Notes under the pieces: generated by a model | What the model was told of the DNA's origin: nothing | What the model saw: the letters and a program-made list of their open reading frames with translations, nothing else | Databases searched by the model: none | DNA from: Laburnicola sp. R22_1 | Taxonomy: Eukaryota > Ascomycota > Dothideomycetes > Pleosporales > Didymosphaeriaceae | Direction of reading: 5' to 3' | Assembly (NCBI GenBank): GCA_014281115.1 | Contig: JACONQ010000013.1 | Location: 2,581,598 to 2,645,597, forward strand | DNA: 64,000 nt | Translations under genes and position numbers: made by a program | Part shown: positions 25,301 through 36,820 of the stretch, piece by piece | Numbering within the stretch: position 1 is the first letter of the stretch | How the letters are laid out: each line of letters begins with the position of its first letter

Positions 25301-28030
25301 ATAGGAAATATCTAACGCCCTTAGAAACTTTAATTAGTAGCATTTTTAACTTACTATAGTTAGCTAGATTACTAAGAACAATTACCTACTATATAAGGTA
25401 GAAACGCTGTCCTTTTAAAAGCTCCTGCGTGCTACTAATCTAGAGTCTAAGCTAGCTACTTTCTATAGCTATATAAGCGTTGCTACCTTTCTACTAAAGT
25501 TATATACAAATCTCTAGCTTTAGGTGTAAGCTAAGCTCTCTTACGCGCTTAGTAAGGTCTATATAAGCTTTAATAGCTAGACTATAAAGGATAGCAAGAG
25601 CGCGTTTTGTAAGCTTATTGCTTATTATATTAATAGTTACAGCAAGCTCTATAATCTGCCTCTTACCCTCCCTTAGCTTAGTGGCGCGCATATAGGTAAT
25701 AGAATTACTAAATTTATTATTAAAATGCTAGAGGCCTTTAGAATTAATAGCAGCTTAATTAGGTACTTTACACTTAATAACGCGACAAATAATAATACGG
25801 CTATTAACGCGCTAGACAATTATTACAACTTTTTCCTATAGAACTAGCGCCTCTACTGCTATTCTTACTTACTTAATTTAGTAAGGCAAACTGTAATATT
25901 TAGAGCTAATAAAGACGTCTTTAATAACAATGTATTATAGCTTAAAGTAAAGGAGAAATACCTATGCGAGTAGTAAGAGAAGAGCTCTATTAGAGTCCTT
26001 GTAGACGTCGTACACTTAATATTAACGCCTTAGTAGCATAACCTTTTTAACAACTTTTAGCAGTTAACGCGCAAGGTAGAAAAGCCTATGCAGCTCTTAG
26101 AGCTTATAAGGCCTATTATTACGCGCTAGAATAGCTACCTTAATTTTATAGTAAGAGCCGTCCTTTACTACCTAATTAATGTCCTTATTAATTATAGAGT
26201 GGAGAGGGTGTTAAGGGATAAGTCCTTAGCTCGCGCGCGCAGTAAGACTTTTTCTAACGCTAGAGCTCCTAATAAAGACCTTAGCGCTACTAATTAGGCT
26301 ATAATTAATTAATATATTAAGGTCCTTTAGCCTTTAAAAGAGGCTACAAAGAGTCTTAAAGGCTATAGCAACTCTAGCTGTTTTAGAGCGATTTACGAGG
26401 TGTATCCTACTTTTAAGTACTTTCTCTCTTAGTTTAAGCAACTTGTCGAGAGCTTTATAGGCGTTAATTTTAATAAGCCTAACGCTTCTAAGGACTACTT
26501 AAAAATTAACATAACAGCAGCCTATATAAAGCTCTTAAAGTATTACACGCTGCTTAAAGAGATGCTAGTTTATTACGTCTCTATAGTCCTCTACCTATAT
26601 TATAAGTATTACTTTATAAACTTATAGACTAGAGAGTATAAAGTATAGCTTAAAAAAGCTAATAGGCAGTTCTAAGAGCTGTGAGCTAAGTATAAATTAG
26701 AAGATGCCTACCCTATTAACTCTCCTCCGCGTAAACGATTAAAACGCGTTAATAATATTAACGACTACGCTAAGTTATACGTTAAGCCTCTAAGAGCTAA
26801 AACTATAGCTTCTCTTATTAATAGTACTAACGAATTTAATTGCTAGTGGCACAATAAATTAAGCGTTTCTAAGGATTATATATACTATACAAATCCTATT
26901 AGATATTAGCTATCTCTTTGCAATACGTATTCTCGCCTTTCTTAGTTGGCTATTAATCTTCTATTAATCCCGGCATTCTTCTATTACTATAAGAGAGTAT
27001 TCTCTAAGGTTGGCGATATAATAGAGTTAAAACGTTAAAAAATAAGCCCTTAATTGCTTTTTACAATCACCTGAGTATAGAGCTAGCTAAGAGCTAGATA
27101 TTCTCCGTCCTAGGAAACACCTAACGAAGAGCTTCTAGTAGAGCTCTTAGAGCTTAAGATATAAGAAATCTATTAGGTATTATAGTGGGATAAGCCTCTA
27201 TAGCTCCCTGTACACAAACATCATCTCTGGGCAATTTCTCCGTTAATTAATTAATTAATCTTTAATTAATACGCCTCTAAAATCACCTTTAATTAATTAA
27301 ACTAGTTTCTGAGGTCTCTGAGTATTAATTAAATTAATCGTAGCTTTAAAATTAATCCTGATTAATTAATGGCAACTCTGGGTTAGGTATTAAATACTAA
27401 AGAGAGAACTATAGTGGCTAATAAACTTTGTAGACGTCCTTAAGAATCTTGTTTACTATTATATGACTAATAATATAATTATAATACATACTAATCCGTT
27501 TCTAATAGGCATTAATCACACTTTTCTTTTTAATTTAGGAATACTTTGTTTGCTATTCTAAATATGTCTTAAATACTACTAGGTTATATCTACGCAGCTA
27601 GTCCTTTAGAAACAGCCCTATCTCTTCCTAAACTATAAGGTAGTAACTAAGTATTATTAGTCTAAGTTGTGCTAACAACCTCTATTATACTTACCTTTTC
27701 TAGAATTTGCTTTCTATCTTCTATAGTTCCTTTGTTTTATTAAAATGTCTTAGTTTTGCTAGACCTTACTTCTAATAGTAGGCTATTCTCTTTATTATTA
27801 TAGCTACCTTAGAAGCTAGTAGATCCTACTCTCTATCCTATTCTATATCTAAGTTAATACTACTATTCCTGTAACTACTAGTTTCTGCATTAGCTAGTAA
27901 TCTAGCATCCGTATCTAAGGTTAAGTATATAACTAGTTTAAGATCTTTGTTATAAACAAAGCCAGAACTATAGTCTAATAAGGGCGTTACAGAAGATAGT
28001 AGGTTTTTATAAATTAGTACAACAATTAAG
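22396..28030 (-). pseudogene. DUF3435-type protein relic (FluG-domain/captain-recombinase family) with C2H2 finger, split by hAT
   Basis: The reverse strand, with TAG/TAA read as glutamine, gives about 800 residues around the hAT at 24253-27380. The N-terminal part (27700-27390) reads SVINAYQKRISMYYNY; after the gap comes KASYVYLELLYYLVYSL (about 24200), which I match to the N-terminal region of DUF3435 proteins. Further on are LRRKRLKEAIQTFYNLI (about 23045) and ERAIIASIL (about 22910). The end is a clear C2H2 finger, C-x4-C-x12-H-x4-H (FKCRHPSC...RHALDVHG, 22490-22405), with stop TAA at 22398-22396. DUF3435 contains Starship captains and non-mobile relatives; I cannot see the catalytic tyrosine pattern well enough to decide. 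The last 100 bp are hardly mutated. The start codon is not located. Confidence 0.5.
24253..27380 (+). mobile_element. hAT transposon relic 3 (in the DUF3435-type gene)
   Basis: The element is flanked by 8-bp duplications GGTTAGAT (24245-24252) and GGTTAGGT (27381-27388), differing by one G/A. The inverted termini start YAGAGTTGCYATTAATTAAT, followed by a subterminal zone full of TTAATTAA. The forward strand from ATG about 24600 (MAPALRNKDKRSS) to about 27140 gives a degraded hAT transposase ending in the dimerisation box (YSRLSQLAINLLLIPAF, then CKRVFSKVGDIIELKR and KISPQLL). Length of 3128 bp suits an autonomous hAT. It differs from hAT 1 and 2 in termini and protein. Heavy RIP-type stops are present. 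Confidence 0.85.
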
Positions 28031-28049
28031 GTAAAAGAATTATTATAGT

Positions 28050-28560
28050 ATTGTCTCTTTATTCTATTAGTAGTAATAGTAGGAACTACTACAGTTACAA
28101 CATAGGAGGTGCTAGGTCTGCGATTGCGTCGAGCTATCGTTGCCGCGTCGCAAGTAGGTTAGCGAGGTTAAGAATAATAGTGGGATACTCGAAGTATGCG
28201 TTGCAAGGATTAAATATAGAGGGGATAAGGCCTAGTAAAAGGTAGAACGGCAATTTATAGGGCTAGTTAAACAGATGCCTACGGAGTAGAAAGTAGAGGA
28301 TTATTATATCTAACGTTAGTCTAGCAGCGTCGCTCGCAGTGGCGCTTGCCCTCGAGCACAGTAATAAGGGGAAGTAAGCCTAGTAAGGCATAGGTAATCA
28401 ACGCGCTGCGCGCCAATAATCCCTATCCAGGCACCGTCTAAGTAACTAGGGTCATCGTTAAAGCAGCGAGCCTTTGGGGGCCAAGCAAGGTAGAAACGTC
28501 GCCAAAAGCGGCGGCAAACAACCTCCGAAAATAGACGCTTTCCCACGACCACTTAAATAT
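28050..28560. other. GC-richer unassigned segment
   Basis: About 500 bp with ordinary base composition stand out from the AT-rich surroundings. Short open frames exist on both strands (reverse strand 28552-28316 with several tryptophan/cysteine residues), but none resembles a family I know. It could be the 5' region of the reverse-strand DUF3435-type gene or a remnant of unique sequence. Confidence 0.35.
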
Positions 28561-30692
28561 TAGTAGTTATTCCTCCTACTATTATTAATATAGAAAAGTA
28601 TTTTAAGGTAGTATTAATAAAAAAGAGTTAGTGCGTTAGCCTAAGCTTGCTAAGCAAGGTTAGCGCGTCTATTCTAACTAAAAAAAATCTATATGCAAAA
28701 TATAGTAAGGCTACATTACTATACTAGTTTAAAGTAGAGGGAAAAGGATAAAAAAGTGCTTATTATAACTATTATCTTCCTTCTCTACTATTATTCTTAA
28801 AGATATTACTAAAAGTAATAGCTATTATAATAGTAGGTTTATGCTACTTATAAGATATATACTAGATAGAAGCTTATATAGTATAGGTATACTAATACTC
28901 TATCTCTATATTAAAGTTACCTTAAAGAGACTTTTACTACTATTTTTATTACTCTATTTTCTACTATTCTTCTAAGTTCTAATACTATCATTGTAGTTAA
29001 TGCTACCTAAAAGTACGCTTTTTATTTGCTTACTACTATTACTAGGGCTATACTAAAGTACTACTCTACTTAAAAGATTATTAATAGATTAAAATAAAAG
29101 GTATACTTTAGCCTATATAAGGTAGTTCTAGTATACTAGTTAGGCTAGTAATAGATTAGTAACTAAAGGCGTAATAATAAATATATAGAGTTTCTACTAT
29201 AGTTTTTATATTACTATAGGTTAGAAAGGCACTAATAAAAGGCAAAATTAAGGAGAAAAAAAAGAAAAAGGTGTTTGTTAACAAGTTGCTAAGAGAAAAA
29301 CACATTATATAGATATGTTAGATTCTTATAGTTATTATAGTATTAGATTATATAAGAATGTGGCGTAATTACTAATAATAAAGTAAGAGTTAGTTTATTA
29401 TACACGCTTTAAGCAACTTTAATAGATGTTAAAGCGCTTATAAATATTAGGTAAGTATAGTGTTTATAAACTATCCTTATAAACTATTATTATATTAGCA
29501 GAGACTAAAAGTAGACTATATTTATAGACGGCATACTAGAGCGACCTTTCTATTCTAACCTACGTAGTCTTAAATTAAAAAATGTGTTAAAAAGATAATT
29601 AACACTAAATAAACAACGCAACCAAATTAGAGCTTTATACTACCTATATTATTAAGTTCTAGTTAAGAATAAAGCCTAAAGATTATAAAGTTAATAATTA
29701 GAAAAGAAAAATATTAAATCTAAGAAAGTTATACGTAAAAACTATTAAAAGATAAGATACTTCTTTAGTTACTAGTGTCTAAAATCTACTAGATATATAT
29801 AAACTCTCTTAGTAAGTACTTCTAATACTAGTAAATATAAACTATAAATAGTAAGTTAGAGTGTAGTAATATACAGATTATAGCTAATTTAGCGTATAGA
29901 TTGCCCTATTAGCATAAGCATTATCCGCGCTCTATAGTAAGTAGGAACTTTTAAGAGTATTAGACGCTATAATAGTTATAAACTTTATATAGGAGCGCTA
30001 TTTACGCGAGAGAGTTACTTTGGGCACTAGAAACCTACTAGATAGTGGTGACTATATATCTATAGTTATTTATATTAGCGTTACTAACCTTAAGTGCATT
30101 GCTAGCATAAGGTTAGACCTTAGCGTATAGGGTGGGCAAGCGACATTACGCTAGGGACTTAAGTTTAATTATAATATAATAGACTAGCACTATTCTATAA
30201 ATTAGACAACGTATAATTAGAGTAAGAACTTCTAACACAGCCTTGTAAGTATTAAGAGCTAGAATAGGGCCTTTATTAGAGATTCGTAGTATTGGCCAAA
30301 AGATTCTTTAGGTGTTGTAGACTATAAATTAGTAAGGTCTCGAACAGTTAGTTCTAATATAGAGTATATTTTAAAGAAAGAAGCAACTTTTTAAACTAAA
30401 AAGAGAGGAGTAATAATAGAGAGAATAGAGAGAAAAGGAATTTAAATAGGATATAGAGAAAAAGAAATAAAAACATATATAATTCTTTACCTAAAAAGAG
30501 ACTAAGAATGTGGAAATCTATACTATCCCGAAAATAAGAGTTAAGAGAAAGGTTATAGTGTATTAATTAGGTGTTGCATACTATTAGTTAGAGTTAAGAG
30601 TTAAGATAAATAATTATTAAGCCCGCAAGTCTATATTATCTCTAGGTAATTTCTAAACACATATCTTCTTTTAAAACTTGTAACTTATAGCA
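28561..30692. other. AT-rich RIP-type sequence with one coherent coding relic
   Basis: Most of this stretch is AT-rich with no recognisable frame. From about 29930 to 30410 the forward strand holds one frame whose only breaks are TAG/TAA at likely glutamine codons; it contains LGTRNLLDSGDYISIVIYI, NLKCIASIRLDLSVQ and ATLRQGLKFNYNI. It looks like real former protein of unknown family. A short inverted repeat, AGCTTGCTAAGCAAGGTT, lies near 28650. No element ends were recognised. Confidence 0.4.
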
Positions 30693-30700
30693 ATTATAAG

Positions 30701-33700
30701 TATAGTTATTAATAATTAAGCTAATCTAAGCTAAGGCGTTAGCTTAGATTGCTCGATTTTTAAGGGCGTTAGCTTAATTATTAGGACTAATAAGCTAAGA
30801 TTGTAAGCTTAATTAAGACTTAATTAATAGGCTTAATAGCCTATACTAGTGCTAGCCTTAGTATTAAGTTTTATTATCTTAAGTCGCTAGCCTACACAAA
30901 AGCTTTATATTGTTATTATCTACTACCTTTTTCTTTACCACCTTGTTATCGCCATTAAGGCCAGCTCTTTGCTACTGTTATACGTACTATATTGTCGCTA
31001 GAAGTTAAGGTCCTAGATATTATTATCGCGGCTCTAAGAAGTTGCCCAGCTTACTAAACAGGCGCTTACACTTATAGCTTAATGCTAGAATAAAGAGTAT
31101 ATTAAGCGTAAGCTTACTAAGACTAGGGTAGCAATTACGTATACTTATCTAGTATTTAATAGGTTTATCTGCGTGTTTTATACCTCTCTTAGCTGCTAGC
31201 TCGCTGCGCTTCTACCTCTTAAACTTATCCTTATTAGTAGTAAGGCTGCTAGTAATACTAGGGTTAAGTATACTATAAATTGCGTTATTTATATTGCTTA
31301 AAATTACTACTAACAGTCTTATCACACGTAATAAGTTATTATACTACTCCCAGAGCGCCTAAAAGCTAGAGTTACTAGTCTTAAGCTAGTTAGGCTTCTT
31401 AACCCACGCCTTATTATAGTAGTACTTATATATTAGATAGAGTATTATAGTAGCGTAGTATATAGGCAAGTTATCTAGCTTAGAGTAGTAGTTATTAGTC
31501 TTTTACTAAGCTGCGCGCAAGTTAATTACAATATAATTCTTAGGCAACTTATTATACTTATTATAGTTAACTGCCTTATACGCGTTAACGCGCTACTTGT
31601 AGTAGATAAGTAGGTATTTAAATATTAGAATTATCTTAGTAATAGCCCTAAAGCTGCCGCTTTTTTCGCGCCCTTTAAGGCGCTTTATAGCAGTCTTAAG
31701 TAGTTTTAAAATATCTATATACTTTATAATTACTACCTAATTAGTATCTATAAGACTATTTAATTATATTTATAGCTACGTAACTAGTAGCTTATTACTA
31801 TAACTTTGCGTAAATATATCTTCCCTTTACACTTACTATATATAGTAAGTAGTATAGGTATTAACTATAAACTATAGCTTTATAGCACGCTTAAAGTATA
31901 AGTAGTATAAGTTCTACTATATAATAATAGATTTAATAGGCTTAATAGGCTTAAGGATTTTGTAATTATTAGCTAATACGCTACATAGTAGCTTAGTGTA
32001 GGCAAGGCGCTAAAAGTTCTTAAAGAGCTTATGCTATTGCGGCGTTTTAAGATAGTTAATAATACTAAGTAGTATACTAAGTAGGCCTACGCGCCTTTAC
32101 CCCTCTATAAAGTTATGTTTATTAGTAAGCTCTTATATATTGTTATTAAATAAGGTAGCGCTACCCTTATCCTAGAGGAATGTCTGGCTAATAAGATTAA
32201 GCGTGTAAGGTCTGCAGCAAAGGCGCTAATAGGTGGTATTAAAACTATACTCTTAAGTTACTATTATAATAGTACTATTATTATTAGTAGTATTATTAAG
32301 TATAAAGTAACTAATTAAATATAATATAATCTTAAAATTCTGTAGTGTTTTTATAATAATCTTAACTATTCTCTTACTTCTATAAGCGCCTATTAGCTAG
32401 GGCAGTGCTATAGGTAAGTTCTATAGGTCGCCTTTGCTATTAACAAAGTGCGTAATAATATCTAGAAAGCCACGCTTGCCGCCCTTTGTTATATATCTAT
32501 TAAAGCTAAGATGTACTTTGCTAAGTGCCTATAATAGTTATAAGATAACACGCGGCTTTAGGTGCTTATATAAGCGCGTAATATACTAGAAGACGCTTAT
32601 ATAAAATATCTAAAGCGCTTATTCTACTAGTAGATTAGTAGCTTTAAGGAGGCGTTAAAAAGCTAGTATTTTAAATTTAGAGAGAGGGTAGTTATTCTTA
32701 ATAAGCTAGCTAATAGCTGCTAGCTAGAAGCGCTAGGTATTAAAGCCGGCTAGCTTATTAGTTATTTTTTACAATATACTATTATTACTATCTTTAAGTA
32801 GGCGTTATAGCTAGGTAGGTTTTATAGTAATAGCTAACTTATTATAGCCATGGCTGCGCTTAGGTAGCTCTAAGTATTACTATGCTAATAATATTAAGAG
32901 TGTTATTTTATATATTTCTATACCTATATCTATATATTTATATTTGTAGTAGTAATAGCATATAAAGTATAGCTTACTTAAGTTCTTTAGTAGCGTAATA
33001 TAGTAGCCATAGCAATAGATCTAGTTTTTATATAACTTTTATAATAAGAGTAGCTTTATATACTTACGTAAACGCCCCTAATTAATTTTCTTAAAGTTAT
33101 CTATAAGGCTTACGTCTAGCGCCTCTTATAAGGTCTTATTATCTAGGGCCGTTGCTAATAAGACTACTATTACCCTCTTGCTGCCCTTAGTAGGCGTAAT
33201 AATAGTGTCTTTAGGCCGCAACTTACGTAGTTGCAACTTAAAAGTTAAAGTCTAGGACGCCTCTATAAGAGCTTTGCAAGGTAATAGACGCAATAGACAT
33301 AGTAATAGCTAACTATTAATAGGTATAGGCTGGCTAATAGTGCTACAGGCAGTAGAGGATTTAACGCGTTTCTTTAGGCGAGTAAGGTTATTAGAGGCGC
33401 GTTTCTTAGGAGGCATAGCAATAGCACCATAATAAGGGCGACAGGAGCAAAAAAAAAATAACGCAATATTGGGTTGTGATAAAAGGCACAAGTTTTAGCA
33501 TTGTGTATTATCTATTAGAAGGCGCGTAAGAGCCTGTACGAGGCTTAGAGGCTACTAAGGCACTAACTACGCGCGATCATGTGAGAGGTATTAGTGGACC
33601 ATCTACTCTTTTTAACAGGTTGTTTAGGGGGCTGGTGAAGGGAGTATAGTGTTATAGAAGTTAGGATAATTACCTGCCTCCCCTAGTAAAAGCGCCCTGC

Positions 33701-33913
33701 TAAAAATAGCAAAAGATATCGCGATCGCTCCTGCTGCAAAACAAGCAGCCTCACGCGCTACCTTAATCAAGCCCATCAAGCTAAACAATCAAGCTAACCC
33801 TCCTCAGCTTGGATTGCTAACAAATTAGTATAGGCGAGCTTGACTTGATGGGATTGATAGTTATCAAGCTATCAATCAAGCGCTTGCAAGCCGCTTGATT
33901 GTTGACAAGTCTG
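30701..33913 (-). mobile_element. hAT transposon relic 2
   Basis: This is related to hAT 1. The reverse strand starts near 33415 (MPPKKRASNNLTRLKKRV) and ends with the hAT box near 31070-31010 (YKCKRLFSKLGNFLEP). Terminal motifs TTAATAATTAAGC (left) and TCAACAATCAAGC (right, reverse complement) differ only by C/T. A candidate 8-bp duplication ATTATAAG/ATTATACG (30693-30700, 33914-33921; one mismatch) gives a 3213-bp element, close to hAT 1 in length. Subterminal AAGC/GCTT repeats are clear at the right end (33750-33900) and mutated at the left. The right 250 bp are nearly unmutated. The edges are inferred by analogy and may be off by a few bases. Confidence 0.75.
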
Positions 33914-33993
33914 ATTATACGCGCCGTGACTCCTCTCAGAAGCCTACGCGCCGCATTTCTGGAGCCTTCATCAGTTCTCCGCGCACGCTATGC

Positions 33994-34977
33994 TCATGCC
34001 AGTCTAGCAGCCCACTGCTCAAGCTCGGCATACACATCCATACCTGCAACCTTACTCTTCCCCTTCTGACTGGCCAAGTCACCCTCGGTATCGGTGTCCT
34101 CGATTAGGAAAGTTTGTATGAATGTGTTTCCGGGCGTTGGTCTTGGTTTGGGATAGGGAGCGAGCTTGCCGGATGCCCTCCATCAAAGGTTGAAAGGGCC
34201 GAACTCGATTTGGGCGCCTCCGCATTCTTTTCTTCGTTGTTCTTCTTTGTCGGCACATTCTCCGTCTCTTTAATGTCTGTACGCATGGAAGACGGCTTGG
34301 AGAACGAGATTCCGTGGTCCTCGGACCATGTGGTATCCGCTTCCATTGCTCCTGCCTCTCCTTGCTTGTTGGCAGACAATCCCGGGATACGGGCGGGAGT
34401 CGGCGGGTCGGAGCGCGACAGGTCGGCGCCGGCGAAGCCGGAGTTCGGAAGGCGACGACTTCCGCTTGGCGGCAAGATCGGAGCTCCATGAAACGGAATG
34501 ACTGACGCTCTTGTCATCGCGGGCCTGAGCAACGCGCAGTCGTGTGTGGCACTCTGGTACAAACAAGGTATCATCATCGGCGTCGTCGGCATTGAGGCTT
34601 GGATGTGTGTTGAGCTGCTTGTGCGCCGCCTTGCTCGGTTCAACTGACGGTGCCAACGGGACCATGAGGGCTCTTCCTTCGTAGCCGTCTGCAACGCGAG
34701 GCTCGGTCCAATTTGCTGCCCCGGCGTCATGTCCATGCATGTTACTCGAGCGGTCTGGTTTGTTCGCATTGCTACCGATCCCGTGATCAAGCGGGCGAAC
34801 ATTCGGTGACGGGTTCGCCACACTCACACTCAGCGGTGCCTCGGTGTCAGCCTCGGCACTTTTCGTCGAGGGTCTGGCAACTTCAGGCTGGAGCTTCAGG
34901 TCACCCTCCTTGGTAGCCAAGGCATTGGGACCGTGCTTCAGGCGGCATCTTGATACACGGAAACCAGAATCAGACTG
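33994..34977 (-). pseudogene. Unknown gene relic with two compensating frameshifts
   Basis: The reverse strand has good coding character in GC-normal sequence. One frame runs from about 34977 (DSGFRVSRCRLKHGPNALA) to about 34445 (SWSSDLAAKRKSSPSEL), then the sense passes to a second frame (NSGFAGADLSRSDPPTPARI to NQDQRPETHSYKL, to about 34125), then back to the first (TFLIEDTDTEGDLASQKGKS ... ELEQWAARLA) with stop TGA at 33996-33994. The 5' side is preceded by ACTAATCTCTACAG, a plausible branch site and splice acceptor, so an upstream exon may exist. The product would be hydrophilic and low-complexity, rich in S/P/E/K; no family recognised. Two indels or sequencing errors would explain the frames. 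Confidence 0.45.
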
Positions 34978-36136
34978 TAGAGATTAGTCTTGGAGGTTTG
35001 AACAGCAAAATCTGACCTCGCCGTCGCTACTAGCTTATGTCTAAGTAAACGAGGGAGTCGTATGTAGGGCTGGTCGTGCAGCGCAGCCGGGGGAGCAGAG
35101 CGCTGAAGTACTAACAACTATCAATTCTGGACCTGCATACTGCATCTAGAAGCCACATAGGCAGTGTAGAGCTAGAGTTCAGTGTGTTTGCCATGAAAGT
35201 TCAGCGTACAGGCGGCGATGGCATGGTCCCAAATAGATAGACTGAGACATGCTCCGCGGCAGCTGTGGCCTCAGGGCCTATAGGTAGTGACGAATGACGA
35301 TGCATCTTGTGGACTGGAGGGTGGTTTCCAGAACAACATATTGAGCGGGAGTGGAAAGGCATAGGCCCTCTCGTGTCCGTGATATGGACATGATGCCGTA
35401 GATGAGATGGGACGAGGTGAAAGGCGAGAATACCGTCCTAGCCCGTTGAGGCATAGCGCGGGTACTGGACAAGGCTTGGCACGGCGCCGGCGCCGAGCTA
35501 CCACATATCTAACAGGCCGTGGACGATGATTACCAGACGGCAGGCTTCCTGTCGCCCAGTTCACAGATTCGCCCACGACTGCTACCCGGCCGAGACAGCT
35601 TCCATGACCAGCCTCTCTCTCAATTTTGACGCTCCGTGTGGACAGATTGTGCGGCTGCCTGACGGTGCCACGGTCACAGGGCGGGAACGCGCAGCTGCAG
35701 AAGAACGCCCGGCCAGCTGCACAGAGAAACATGTCGACCTACGCTACGACAGACATGCAGTTACGGAACCAGCCCACAGGGGATGCGTCCAGACTTCCTA
35801 CTTGCAATTTTAGCGTGATTTTTTCCCCTTATTGCTTTTGGTGATTCTCCGGATCCGTACGGATACATTACTGCGTTTCCCACTATGACGTCTGAAGAGC
35901 ATTCTAGCGCCCGAAAAAAAGAAAAATATCGGCAACATAAAAAAGATCTCTTACCACATTATGTTGACAATGAAAGACGGGACAACGCGAGATGCTCCCT
36001 CGTACCAGGGGCCGGAAGCAACAAGTGCCTTAGCCCTGAACTGAGTAGTTACGACTGTCTCTCGCGCCATTTGGTCTTTGGCCCTGATCTGGCAGCTCGC
36101 CAATGCCAACTGATGCAGGAGGCTGAGGGTCTTAGG
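34978..36136. other. GC-normal intergenic DNA, no supported gene
   Basis: Several overlapping open frames of 60-150 codons occur on both strands (for example 35732-35271 reverse, 35526-35813 forward), but they overlap in different frames and show no motif, signal or family resemblance, so I do not call them. There is no clear RIP signature. Confidence 0.5.
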
Positions 36137-36791
36137 CCCTGTTTGGTTCTGGTAACAGAACGGGCGTTAGTTTTGTCAAACTAACGCTAAGTAAGCGGCT
36201 AAGCGTATAGGGGGGAAATTAGTAGCATTTTAACTAATAGGGTGTTATCTAAAAGCGCCTATTTAGCTGCTATGAAATTAGTTTTAAAATATAGCTTTAT
36301 TTGCTATTAGGCTGTATATTTTCTAAAACCTTACCTTTATTAATTTTAACATACTATTTTATTAAATTTTCGCTTTATTATTTTATTAATTTTATTATCT
36401 TATAAAGTTATATTATAAACAACGCTTTGCTATAAATAGCTCTCTCTTACGTTTTAATATTAACGCCTAACTATTACTACTATAAGAATCTTATTAGTGT
36501 TTATTTAGATAGTTATATAAAGTACTTAATATTAAACTAAATAAAAAAAAGCCCCTAAGCTTAATTTTTAAACTAAAGGCACTAGAAAGCCCTAATAGAT
36601 TTAGATATAGGATAAACAAAGGCTAGTAAAAATATAAAATTAGCTAATAATAGACTAAAACTAGTATTACTAAAAGCCTTTAAGCGCTAACGTTAATAAA
36701 AAAACTAAATAAGGCCTTAATTATATATTAATTTTGCTAAGTTAGTAAACTAGAGCCTTTCTAACGCCCTAAACTAGCGGAACCAAACATG
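36137..36791. mobile_element. AT-rich MITE, probably hAT-type
   Basis: An abrupt AT-rich block of 655 bp sits in GC-normal DNA. The left end CCCTGTTTGGTTC and right end GGAACCAAACATG are inverted copies with one or two mismatches. Inside them GGGCGTTAG (left) and CTAACGCCC (right) match. The flanks GTCTTAGG and CCCTTAGG (36129-36136, 36792-36799) look like a degraded 8-bp duplication. There is no coding potential. The duplication size and termini favour a hAT-derived MITE. Confidence 0.65.
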
Positions 36792-36820
36792 CCCTTAGGA
36801 AGAAGCAAACCACTACGTCA

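Noticed and set aside
28051..28245. 64-codon forward frame at the GC-richer segment
   Set aside because: No motif, and it begins in AT-rich relic sequence; not distinguishable from chance.
34104..34920. Three long overlapping reverse-strand frames (34489-34079, 34823-34104, 34920-34270) as separate genes
   Set aside because: They overlap almost completely in different frames; only one path through two of them has plausible composition and a sensible C-terminus, so they are treated as one frameshifted gene relic.
35271..35813. Open frames on both strands (153 and 95 codons) in the gene island
   Set aside because: They overlap each other on opposite strands, lack motifs or signal sequences and have no plausible start context or intron signals.
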